Source of the DNA: an uncultured Actinomycetes bacterium
GTDB taxonomy: Bacteria; Actinomycetota; Acidimicrobiia; Acidimicrobiales; Acidimicrobilacustridaceae
Assembly: GCA_945957335.1 (NCBI GenBank)
Contig: CAMFLJ010000095.1
Location: 1-11,827, forward strand
Reading direction: 5' to 3'
DNA: 11,827 nucleotides
Position numbers and translations under genes: made by a program
Part shown: positions 6,512 to 11,827 of the stretch, one piece after another
Position numbering within the stretch: position 1 is the stretch's first letter
Layout of the letters: each line of letters starts with the position of its first letter
The notes under the pieces: generated by a model
Databases searched by the model: none
What the model was told of the DNA's origin: nothing
Seen by the model: only the letters and a program-made list of their open reading frames with translations

Positions 6512-7000
6512 ATGGCGGACCTGCTCACGCTGACCTCGGGCCTCCCGGAGCGCGCCCTCGCCGCCGACGAGGTGCTCGTGGTCGAGGGCGAGGCCCCCGA
6601 CCACCTCTACGTGCTGGTCGAGGGCGAGCTGCTGGTGCGCCGAGGCGGCGACGACCTCATCGCCTTCGACCAGCCCGGTGCCTGCATCGGCGAAAAGGCC
6701 GTGCTGCTCAACCGTCCGCACCGGTCGTCGGTCGTGGCCACCAGGCCGACCCGGGTGCGGGTGGTCGAGGACGCCGCCGAGCGCATCCACCACAGCCCCG
6801 AGGTGCTCCTCGAGGTCGCCGTCCTCCTGGCCGGCCGCCTCGAGATGGTCGAGTCGTTCCTGAGCGACCTGCAGCACCAGTACCGCGACCACGACGGGGG
6901 CCTCGGGATAATCGGGGACGTCCTGGGCGCGCTCGCCCACCACCACGGTCCGACCGAGCTCTCCCCCGGCTCGGAGCGCGACCCCGACCCGCTCTACTGA
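6512..7000 (+). CDS. Cyclic nucleotide-binding domain protein without DNA-binding domain
   Basis: The protein is 162 residues. Residues 5-100 form a double-stranded beta-helix of the CAP/CNB type: ADEVLVVEGEAPDHLYVLVEGEL (from 18) followed by a phosphate-binding cassette GEKAVLLNRPHRSS (60-73), with Glu61 and Arg71 at the positions that usually hold the ribose and phosphate of cAMP or cGMP. The remainder is a helix (LAGRLEMVESFLSDLQ) and a disordered acidic tail. There is no helix-turn-helix, transmembrane, kinase or cyclase domain, so it is not a CRP-type regulator on its own. It may be a ligand-sensing partner or a diverged, non-binding relative. The ATG at 6512 fits the start of the conserved domain. 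It is convergent with the metallophosphoesterase gene. Partner and ligand are unknown. Confidence 0.82.
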   Translation: MADLLTLTSGLPERALAADEVLVVEGEAPDHLYVLVEGELLVRRGGDDLIAFDQPGACIGEKAVLLNRPHRSSVVATRPTRVRVVEDAAERIHHSPEVLLEVAVLLAGRLEMVESFLSDLQHQYRDHDGGLGIIGDVLGALAHHHGPTELSPGSERDPDPLY

Positions 7001-7019
7001 CCGCGCCGGCGACACCCGC

Positions 7020-7065
7020 GAGCTGGCTCGCATCGCGTCGTCGGAGACCACGTCCGAGCCAGCTC
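7020..7065. terminator. Inverted repeat between convergent genes, possible two-way terminator
   Basis: An 11-bp perfect inverted repeat (GAGCTGGCTCG at 7020-7030 and its complement at 7055-7065) with a 24-base loop fills the 90-base gap between the converging ends of the CNB gene and the metallophosphoesterase gene. No T-tract is present on either strand. Position and symmetry suit a bidirectional terminator. Confidence 0.45.
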
Positions 7066-7090
7066 CGGCAGGCCGTTCCGAGCCGGGCGA

Positions 7091-7855
7091 TCAGCCGGCA
7101 GAGGGCAGGAGCCCGGCGAGCGACTGCTCCTGCTCGCCGTCGTAGGACCACCACGTCGCGGTCCACGCGTCGAGGTCGACCACCACGTGGCTGGGCTCGG
7201 GGCCGGTCTGGCGGCCCGCGTTCACGACCCACGTCGCGCCGGTGGGGGCCACCCACGACCCGCCGTCGACCCACGGCGACTGGTGCACGTGCCCGGTGAG
7301 CAGCAGGTCGGGCCGGTGCTGCTCGACCCATCCTGCGAGGTCGGCGTCGCCGTAGGTCCGGCTGCCGATCCAGCTCACGGGCAGGTCGGGCGGGGGCCAG
7401 TGGTAGACCCAGATCCAGCGCCGGGCGCCGCTGCTCTCCCGCTGCGCCGCCTGCTCGGCCAGGCCGGTCTCGAGCCGGGTGCGACCCACCGGCCCGTCCC
7501 ACCAGGGGAAGACGCTCAGCAGGTCGTCGCCCACGACCAGCGAGCCGTTGTCGACCACCACACCGCTCGCCCGTGCCGCGGCCAGCCAGGGTGCGGCCTG
7601 CTCACCGTCGGCGTCGCGCTCGGTGAGGTCGTGGTTGCCGGAGCACACCGCCACCGTCGTGCGGCCGGAGAGCTTCTCGAGGTAGCGCAGCACCACCGGG
7701 ATCTGCGCCGCGAGGGGCACGGTGGAGGAGACGTCGAGGAGGTCGCCGACGACCACCACGACCTCGTGCTCGGCGGCGTGGGCGAGCAGCCAGTCGAGCT
7801 GACGCATGTCGTAGTGCACGTCCCCGACCACCAGCAGCGTCCGCCCGTCCGGCAT
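7091..7855 (-). CDS. Calcineurin-like metallophosphoesterase
   Basis: The protein is 254 residues with every signature of the calcineurin-like fold: GDVH (11-14), GDLLD (37-41), GNHD (73-76), a lone His in YHWPPP (151-156) and GHVH (188-191). These ligate a two-metal centre that hydrolyses phosphomono- or diesters. No signal peptide is seen, so it should be cytosolic. The substrate cannot be read from sequence. The ATG at 7855 forms TGATG with the rsfS stop, a one-base overlap that implies translational coupling; a longer frame upstream runs through rsfS and is a shadow. In many actinobacteria rsfS is followed by a phosphoglycerate-mutase-family phosphatase, so this unrelated phosphatase occupies that slot. 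It is the last gene of the nadD operon. Confidence 0.9.
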   Translation of the reverse strand: MPDGRTLLVVGDVHYDMRQLDWLLAHAAEHEVVVVVGDLLDVSSTVPLAAQIPVVLRYLEKLSGRTTVAVCSGNHDLTERDADGEQAAPWLAAARASGVVVDNGSLVVGDDLLSVFPWWDGPVGRTRLETGLAEQAAQRESSGARRWIWVYHWPPPDLPVSWIGSRTYGDADLAGWVEQHRPDLLLTGHVHQSPWVDGGSWVAPTGATWVVNAGRQTGPEPSHVVVDLDAWTATWWSYDGEQEQSLAGLLPSAG

Positions 7856-8244
7856 CAGCCCGCCGCTTCCCCCGAGGTGTCGAGCTCGGCGCGCCAGTCG
7901 AGTGAGGGCACGTCGCGCCAGAGGCGCTCGAGGTCGTAGAACTCCCGAGCCTCGTCGAGGAAGACGTGCACGATGAAGTCGCCGTAGTCGAGCAGCACCC
8001 ACTGGGCGCCGTCGAGGCCCTCGACCCGGAGGGGCTTGGGCCCGCCGGCCAGGGTGAGCTGCTCCTCGACCTCCTCGGCCACCGCCCGGACCTGTCGGGT
8101 GTTCGAGCCGCCGGTGATCACGAACCAGCCGGTGATGGCCAGCACCTCACCGACCTCGAGCACCACCGTGGGCTCGTCGGTCTTGGAGTCGGCGGCGCGG
8201 GCCGCCTGCAGGACCCACGTGCGCAGGTCGTCGTCGTCAGCCAC
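7855..8244 (-). CDS. rsfS: Ribosomal silencing factor RsfS
   Basis: The protein is 129 residues and matches the RsfS/DUF143 family over its length, with the hallmark WVLLDYGDFIVHVFLDEARE followed by FYDLERLWRDVP near the C-terminus. RsfS binds ribosomal protein uL14 on the large subunit and blocks joining to the small subunit when nutrients are scarce. The GTG at 8244 is chosen because GGGAGG (minus strand, 8255-8250) lies five bases upstream and the protein then starts directly with the conserved first helix. This start overlaps the upstream LCP-like gene by 8 bases, and the stop overlaps the metallophosphoesterase start by one base. Linkage with nadD is the common arrangement in bacteria. 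Confidence 0.96.
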   Translation of the reverse strand: MADDDDLRTWVLQAARAADSKTDEPTVVLEVGEVLAITGWFVITGGSNTRQVRAVAEEVEEQLTLAGGPKPLRVEGLDGAQWVLLDYGDFIVHVFLDEAREFYDLERLWRDVPSLDWRAELDTSGEAAG

Positions 8245-9517
8245 CTTGGCCTCCCAGCGTGCTCGGGGCCGGTCCCGAGGTGTCGGTGCCCACGGCGGCG
8301 ACGTAGTCCTCACCGAGGACGACGGTGAGGTCGGTGGCGGAGTTGGTCTGCTCGCTCTTCACGACCTCGCCGACCCCGAGGGCGTCGCGCATGTCCTGCG
8401 CGGCCTTGGCGTAGGCGTCGTCGTAGTAGACGAACTGCGTGGTGCTCTGCCCGAACGAGCGGGCGTTGCCGACGACGTCGACCTGGGCGCCGGCGGCAGC
8501 GAGGGTGATGGCCGCCCCGACGCCGTTGCCGAGCTTGCCGGTGCCGTCGAGCACCCGCAGGCGGGGACGGGCGCCGGGCGCGCCTTCGGGGAACGGGATG
8601 ATGGCGGCCACGGCGGCCATCGCGCCCTCCTCGTCGACGACGAACTGCTCGTTGCCCGCCGCGTCCGGGAAGTAGGGCTTCACCGGCAGGGTCTCGTACT
8701 GCACCTGGTCGGCGCCGAGGGAGAGCAGGAGCTGGCCCAGCCCGCTGTCGGCGGGGACGCCGAGCGCCGCGGCACCGCCGGTGCCGACCTTGGCGAGCCA
8801 CGCCCGCCAGAAGGCCTGGACCCGCACGAGGCGGGCGAGGTCGCTCTCGTTGGCGCCCTGTCCGGACATGTAGGGCCAGACCTGGGCGGCGGTGAGCTGG
8901 ATGGAGCCCTTCGGGAAGACCACGGCGCCGTTGGGGCCCACGACCGGGTCCGGGCTGTTCACGGTGATGGGGGCACCGGGGCCGACGATCCCGGCCCAGT
9001 CGGAGGCCTTCACCACGTGGACCTCACCGAAGCTGAGGTCGAGGAGGCCACCGACCGCCGAGGTGTAGGCGTCGAGGCCGAAGTTGTCGTACACCCACTG
9101 CAGGGTGACGTAGCCCGCCGGGCTCGGCACCACGACCGCGCTGGGGATGCTGAGCAGGCCGCCCGACCCGTCCGAGGTGCGGGCGAGCACCGCGCCGTTG
9201 TCGAGCTTGCCGTTGGCGTCGACCGACACCACGAGGGCGGTCGGGGTCGGCTCGACGAGGGCCTCGTAGCCGGGAGCGGTCGGGTCGGTGACCCGCGTGA
9301 CCAGCTGGCCGTCGGTGCTGGCCAGGATGACCTTCATGCCGGCCCACACGAGGGCGGGGATGGCGAGGACGAGCAGGACGAGCGCGACCGGGTAGCCGAC
9401 GCGCCACCACAGCGAGCGCCGCCGTCGGGCGGGCTGCTCGGCGGGCTGCGTGGTGACCGGTCCGACGTCGTCGCCGGCAGGGCCGACGGTGGGGGAAGGG
9501 GGCGTCGCGGTGGTCAT
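8237..9517 (-). CDS. Membrane-anchored LCP-like protein with LytR_C domain, probably inactive as a transferase
   Basis: The protein is 426 residues: a Pro/Thr-rich cytosolic tail, RRRR (31-34), one membrane span (about 41-61), an extracellular region resembling an LCP (LytR-CpsA-Psr) domain (about 88-250), and a LytR_C domain from about 317 to 415 (LRVLDGTGKLGNGVGAA, then DLTVVLGEDY). LCP enzymes move wall polymers from lipid carriers to peptidoglycan, and need an Arg and Asp in the SIPRD motif. Here that motif reads SIPSA (123-127), and the usual YxRSR stretch is replaced by YMSGQGANESDLARLVRVQ, keeping only the late Arg residues. I infer the fold persists but polyprenyl-pyrophosphate chemistry is probably lost, pointing to a binding or scaffold role. 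The ATG at 9517 overlaps the nadD stop as ATGA. Many actinobacteria have an LCP gene in this slot between nadD and rsfS. Confidence 0.8.
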   Translation of the reverse strand: MTTATPPSPTVGPAGDDVGPVTTQPAEQPARRRRSLWWRVGYPVALVLLVLAIPALVWAGMKVILASTDGQLVTRVTDPTAPGYEALVEPTPTALVVSVDANGKLDNGAVLARTSDGSGGLLSIPSAVVVPSPAGYVTLQWVYDNFGLDAYTSAVGGLLDLSFGEVHVVKASDWAGIVGPGAPITVNSPDPVVGPNGAVVFPKGSIQLTAAQVWPYMSGQGANESDLARLVRVQAFWRAWLAKVGTGGAAALGVPADSGLGQLLLSLGADQVQYETLPVKPYFPDAAGNEQFVVDEEGAMAAVAAIIPFPEGAPGARPRLRVLDGTGKLGNGVGAAITLAAAGAQVDVVGNARSFGQSTTQFVYYDDAYAKAAQDMRDALGVGEVVKSEQTNSATDLTVVLGEDYVAAVGTDTSGPAPSTLGGQGG

Positions 9518-10116
9518 GAGCTGCGGAAACCGTACAACCGGCGGTCGCGGATGACGGACCACACCCCGGGCGGCACGAGCAGGTCGAGGGGACGGCCGTC
9601 GGCGACCCGGGCCCGCAGGTCGGTGCTCGCCAGCTCGATGCGCGGGATCTCGACCCGGCGCAGCGGCCAGCCGTCGGGCGGGGCGTCGCACTCGATGCCT
9701 GGGCGGTCGACGAGGACCAGGGTGGCCAGCTCGGGGAGCCGGTCGGCGCGGTCCCAGGTCAGGAGGCCGGCGGCGGCGTCGGCGCCGACGATGAGGAAGC
9801 GCTCTCCGCCAGGGTCGGCGGCCGCGAGCTCGGCGAGGGTGTCGACCATGTAGCTGGGCCCACCCCGACCGATCTCGAGGTCGCTCGCCACGAGCCCGTC
9901 GAGGCCCTCGATCGCGGCCTGCACCATCGCCATGCGGTCGGCCGCCGGGGTGACGGGCCGCTCGGCGGTCTTCTGCCAGGGGTCGTTGGCGACGACCAGG
10001 AGCACCTCGTCGAGAGAGAGGGCGTGGCGCACGTTCAGCGCCGCCAGGAGGTGCCCGATGTGGGGCGGATCGAAGGTGCCGCCGAGCACCCCGGTGCGCC
10101 GTCCTGGTGCCGCCAT
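9514..10116 (-). CDS. nadD: Nicotinate-nucleotide adenylyltransferase
   Basis: The protein is 200 residues, the usual size. It joins nicotinate mononucleotide and ATP to make deamido-NAD in the cytosolic NAD pathway. The nucleotidyltransferase signature GGTFDPPHIGH is at residues 12-22, and the C-terminal ATP-binding motif appears as ELASTDLRARV, the ISSTxxR equivalent, followed by the family-typical LLVPPGVWSVIRDRRLY. The ATG at 10116 is preceded by TACACT and nine bases, with no Shine-Dalgarno sequence, suggesting a nearly leaderless mRNA. It is the first gene of the four-gene operon nadD, LCP-like, rsfS, metallophosphoesterase, and its stop overlaps the next start by four bases. It is divergent from the sigma factor gene. 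Confidence 0.97.
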   Translation of the reverse strand: MAAPGRRTGVLGGTFDPPHIGHLLAALNVRHALSLDEVLLVVANDPWQKTAERPVTPAADRMAMVQAAIEGLDGLVASDLEIGRGGPSYMVDTLAELAAADPGGERFLIVGADAAAGLLTWDRADRLPELATLVLVDRPGIECDAPPDGWPLRRVEIPRIELASTDLRARVADGRPLDLLVPPGVWSVIRDRRLYGFRSS

Positions 10117-10125
10117 AGGGCACCG

Positions 10126-10131
10126 AGTGTA
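10126..10131 (-). promoter_or_regulatory. -10-like hexamer of the nadD operon
   Basis: The minus strand reads TACACT, nine bases, then the nadD ATG, the same geometry as at leuS. The leader would be one to three bases long. No clear -35 element is visible. Confidence 0.45.
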
Positions 10132-10402
10132 GGGGCGGGCCGAAATTGGGTAGGCGATCTGGGAGGTTTCCCTTCACCATGGGTGGCCACGCGCCGATGG
10201 AGACAGGCTGGGCCCTTACCGGCAACGGAGCCGGAACACCCCCTTCGGTGACGGATGTCACGCCCAACCCGCGGAACAACACGACGGGCGACTGCGGTTA
10301 CATCACTGTCATTTCCCCCGTCCGTGAGGGCGGGTTAACGGGAACAGAGAACAGCGTACCGAGGCCCCCACCAGGAGGCTCCGGAATGGAGACGAAGCAC
10401 CC
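10132..10402 (+). promoter_or_regulatory. Long upstream region of the sigma factor gene with palindromes and hairpins
   Basis: This is the longest gene-free stretch (with 10117-10131). It holds a small CCGGC/GCCGG stem (10219-10223 with 10230-10234), a CRP/FNR-like palindrome (10248-10261) and a 7-bp hairpin closed by a GUGA tetraloop (10317-10334). GGAG (10388-10391) lies 11 bases before the sigma start, a rather long spacing. I see no convincing -35/-10 pair and no known riboswitch core. Confidence 0.4.
10248..10261. promoter_or_regulatory. CRP/FNR-type palindrome GTGA-N6-TCAC
   Basis: GTGACGGATGTCAC has perfectly complementary 5-base arms around GGAT and matches the GTGA-N6-TCAC core bound by CRP-family regulators. 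It lies about 120 bases from the nadD start and 141 from the sigma start, so it could serve either promoter. One palindrome of this size can occur by chance. Confidence 0.4.
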
Positions 10403-11233
10403 ATGAGCGATTCCGTCGGCCAGTACCTCAACGAGATCGGCCTCGTCCCCCTCCTCACCGCCGAGGAGGAGCGGGAGCTGTCCCAGATCATCGAGAAGGG
10501 CCGTGACGCCGCGGTCCTGCTCGAGAACGGCGAGCGCTCCGTCGAGCTGCGCCGCGCCGTCAAGAACGCAGCGGCCGCCAAGGACCGCTTCATTCGGGCC
10601 AACCTGCGCCTCGTGGTCAGCGTCGCCCGCCGCTACCCCCTGCCCCCGGGCATGGAGCTGCTCGACCTCATCCAGGAGGGCAACCTGGGCCTCGAGCACG
10701 CCGTCGACAAGTTCGACTGGCGCAAGGGGTTCAAGTTCTCGACCTACGCCACCTTCTGGATCCGCCAGGCCATCGGCCGGGCCCTCGACCAGAAGGCCAG
10801 CCTCGTCCGCCTCCCCGGCGATCGCTCCGCATCCCTGCGGGCCGCGCTGCGCCAGGTCAGCGGCGACGGCGACGAGCTCGACGACGAGCACGCCCGCCTG
10901 CACCGGCTCACCACGCCCACCTCGCTCGACCGCACCATCGGCGACGACGACTCCAACGAGCTCATCGACCTCATCGCCGACTCGCTGCCCGGCCCCGAGC
11001 AGATCGTGATGGACCAGCAGGACGAGCAGATGGTCACCGACCTCCTGTCGATGCTCGACTCCCGGGCCCGCTTCGCCGTCGAGCAGCGCTTCGGCCTCCA
11101 TGACGGGCGCAAGCGCTCCTATCGCGAGGTCGGCGAGGAGCTCGGTGTCACCGCCGAGGCCGCCCGGCGCCTCGTGAAGCGGGCGGTCACCGCCGTGCGG
11201 GACAGCGCCGGCGACCGCATCGACGCCGCCTGA
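10403..11233 (+). CDS. Sigma-70 family RNA polymerase sigma factor with divergent region 4.2
   Basis: The protein is 276 residues. Region 1.2 (SVGQYLNEIGLVPLLTAEEE, from 4) directs it to RNA polymerase of the primary-like class. Region 2 (63 to about 130) is well kept: FIRANLRLVVSVARRY, LIQEGNLGLEHAVDKFDW and FKFSTYATFWIRQAI, with Phe118 where the primary factor usually has the first of two tryptophans that open the -10 element. Region 3 is shortened around VRLPGDR and TPTSLDRTIGDDDSNEL. Region 4 (about 210-268) has SYREVGEELGVTAEAARRLV, in which the usual VTRERIRQIE recognition helix is altered (Ala251, Ala253-Ala254). This suggests a group 2/3 alternative sigma factor with changed -35 choice. 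No anti-sigma gene is adjacent. It sits behind a long upstream region and is followed by a strong hairpin. Confidence 0.9.
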   Translation: MSDSVGQYLNEIGLVPLLTAEEERELSQIIEKGRDAAVLLENGERSVELRRAVKNAAAAKDRFIRANLRLVVSVARRYPLPPGMELLDLIQEGNLGLEHAVDKFDWRKGFKFSTYATFWIRQAIGRALDQKASLVRLPGDRSASLRAALRQVSGDGDELDDEHARLHRLTTPTSLDRTIGDDDSNELIDLIADSLPGPEQIVMDQQDEQMVTDLLSMLDSRARFAVEQRFGLHDGRKRSYREVGEELGVTAEAARRLVKRAVTAVRDSAGDRIDAA

Positions 11234-11270
11234 TCCCCCGGGGCCCCCGCCCCGTCATCCAATCGTCTGC

Positions 11271-11299
11271 TCCGCCGCCCGGTCCCGCCGGGCGGCGGA
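11271..11299 (+). terminator. Hairpin terminator after the sigma factor gene
   Basis: A perfect 12-bp GC-rich stem (11271-11282 with 11288-11299) closes a five-base loop, 37 bases after the sigma stop codon. No T-tract follows, as often in high-GC actinobacteria. It separates the sigma gene from the DAHP synthase gene. Confidence 0.65.
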
Positions 11300-11370
11300 C
11301 CTGTCTCGTGGCCGACCCGACGGCAAACGGCTTTGCGCCGTGCGTCGCGGGTCCGGCAACGTGGAGATCC

Positions 11371-11827
11371 GTGGAAACCACCTGGTCACCTACGTCGTGG
11401 CGCGATCGCCCGGCCGTCCAGCAGCCCGACTGGGGCGACACCGGCGCGCTCGACGCCACCGTCAAGACCCTGGCCACCCTGCCCCCGCTCGTGTTCGCCG
11501 GCGAGGCCCGCCGCCTCACCGCCGACCTGGCCAAGGTCGCCGCCGGCGAGGCATTCCTGCTCCAGGCGGGCGACTGCGCGGAGTCCTTCGACGCCTTCTC
11601 GGCCGACGCCATCCGCGACAAGCTCAAGGTCATCCTCCAGATGGCCGTCGTGCTCACCTACTCCTCGGGCGTGCCGGTCGTGAAGGTCGGGCGCATCGCC
11701 GGGCAGTTCGCCAAGCCCCGCTCCGCCGACACCGAGACCGTCGACGGCGTGAGCCTCCCGTCGTTCCGCGGCCACATGGTGAACGACATCGACTTCACCG
11801 CGGCGGCCCGCGTGCCCGACCCCGAGC
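11371..11827 (+). CDS. Class II 3-deoxy-D-arabino-heptulosonate 7-phosphate synthase, N-terminal part
   Basis: The first 152 residues are visible; the gene continues past the window. The enzyme condenses phosphoenolpyruvate with erythrose 4-phosphate, the first step of the shikimate pathway to aromatic amino acids. Class II signatures are clear: PPLVFAGEARRL (38-49), LLQAGDCAESF (63-73) with the metal-ligand Cys69, LQMAVVLTYSSGVPVVKVGR and IAGQFAKPRSADTETVDGV, ending in ARVPDPE. These match the plant and mycobacterial AroG-type proteins rather than the E. coli class I enzymes. The GTG at 11371 is placed by the conserved WRDRPAVQQPD start region and a GGAG (11363-11366) four bases upstream. 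A hairpin-like ACGGCAAA/TTTGCGCCGT element (11320-11341) lies in its leader; allosteric domains cannot be judged here. Confidence 0.95.
   Translation, partial: METTWSPTSWRDRPAVQQPDWGDTGALDATVKTLATLPPLVFAGEARRLTADLAKVAAGEAFLLQAGDCAESFDAFSADAIRDKLKVILQMAVVLTYSSGVPVVKVGRIAGQFAKPRSADTETVDGVSLPSFRGHMVNDIDFTAAARVPDPE

Noticed and set aside
9518..10282. A long minus-strand frame extending the LCP-like protein upstream through nadD
   Set aside because: The upstream portion is Arg/Pro-rich shadow sequence in the wrong frame of nadD; the ATG at 9517 with its ATGA overlap is the sound start.
10132..10402. A known riboswitch (cobalamin, ydaO/c-di-AMP, glycine) upstream of the sigma gene
   Set aside because: I could not place the conserved core of any of these families; only isolated hairpins are visible.
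11320..11341. Attenuator hairpin in the DAHP synthase leader
   Set aside because: The stem has a two-base bulge and there is no T-tract or aromatic leader peptide, so regulation cannot be claimed.

Overview
The window is a gene-dense, very GC-rich chromosomal segment that reads as actinobacterial. The supports are the order of nadD, an LCP/LytR_C-type gene and rsfS upstream of leuS and comEA, a PAC2-family protein, a class II DAHP synthase, frequent GTG starts, and several genes whose start codon lies 6-9 bases after a -10-like hexamer. The degree of divergence and the lack of close mycobacterial or Streptomyces features suggest a deep-branching actinobacterium such as an Acidimicrobiia member, but this placement is an inference.

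Left part (1-5660). On the minus strand lie a truncated comEA-like competence gene, a thioredoxin-TPR (YbbN/CnoX-like) gene and leuS. Between the last two, on the plus strand, sits a two-gene unit: an acyl-CoA-dehydrogenase-associated type phosphotransferase and a PAC2-family protein, overlapping by 8 bases. PAC2 and leuS converge and share a single CTAG as both stop codons.

Middle part (5661-7090). On the plus strand are a recognisable promoter, tRNA-Ala(GGC), a perfect 14-bp terminator hairpin, a small free-standing single-motif LAGLIDADG protein, and a lone cyclic-nucleotide-binding-domain protein. This stretch sits between the two halves of the otherwise conserved minus-strand block and is the most accessory-looking part of the window.

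Right part (7091-11827). On the minus strand is a tightly coupled operon: nadD, an LCP-like/LytR_C membrane protein whose LCP active-site residues look lost, rsfS, and a metallophosphoesterase. Successive genes overlap by 4, 8 and 1 bases. Divergently, behind a 286-base intergenic region carrying a CRP/FNR-like palindrome, lies a sigma-70 family factor with an unusual -35 recognition helix. A strong hairpin follows it, then the start of a class II DAHP synthase gene cut by the window end.

Taken together this is housekeeping DNA for NAD synthesis, ribosome silencing, leucyl-tRNA charging, aromatic biosynthesis and DNA uptake. I find no defence island, CRISPR array, prophage or clear new multi-gene system. 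The items most worth a second look are the LAGLIDADG gene beside the tRNA, the degenerate LCP protein, the divergent sigma factor with its palindrome-bearing upstream region, and the repeated leaderless-start architecture. No stretch longer than 300 bases is without a gene; the longest is 10117-10402.
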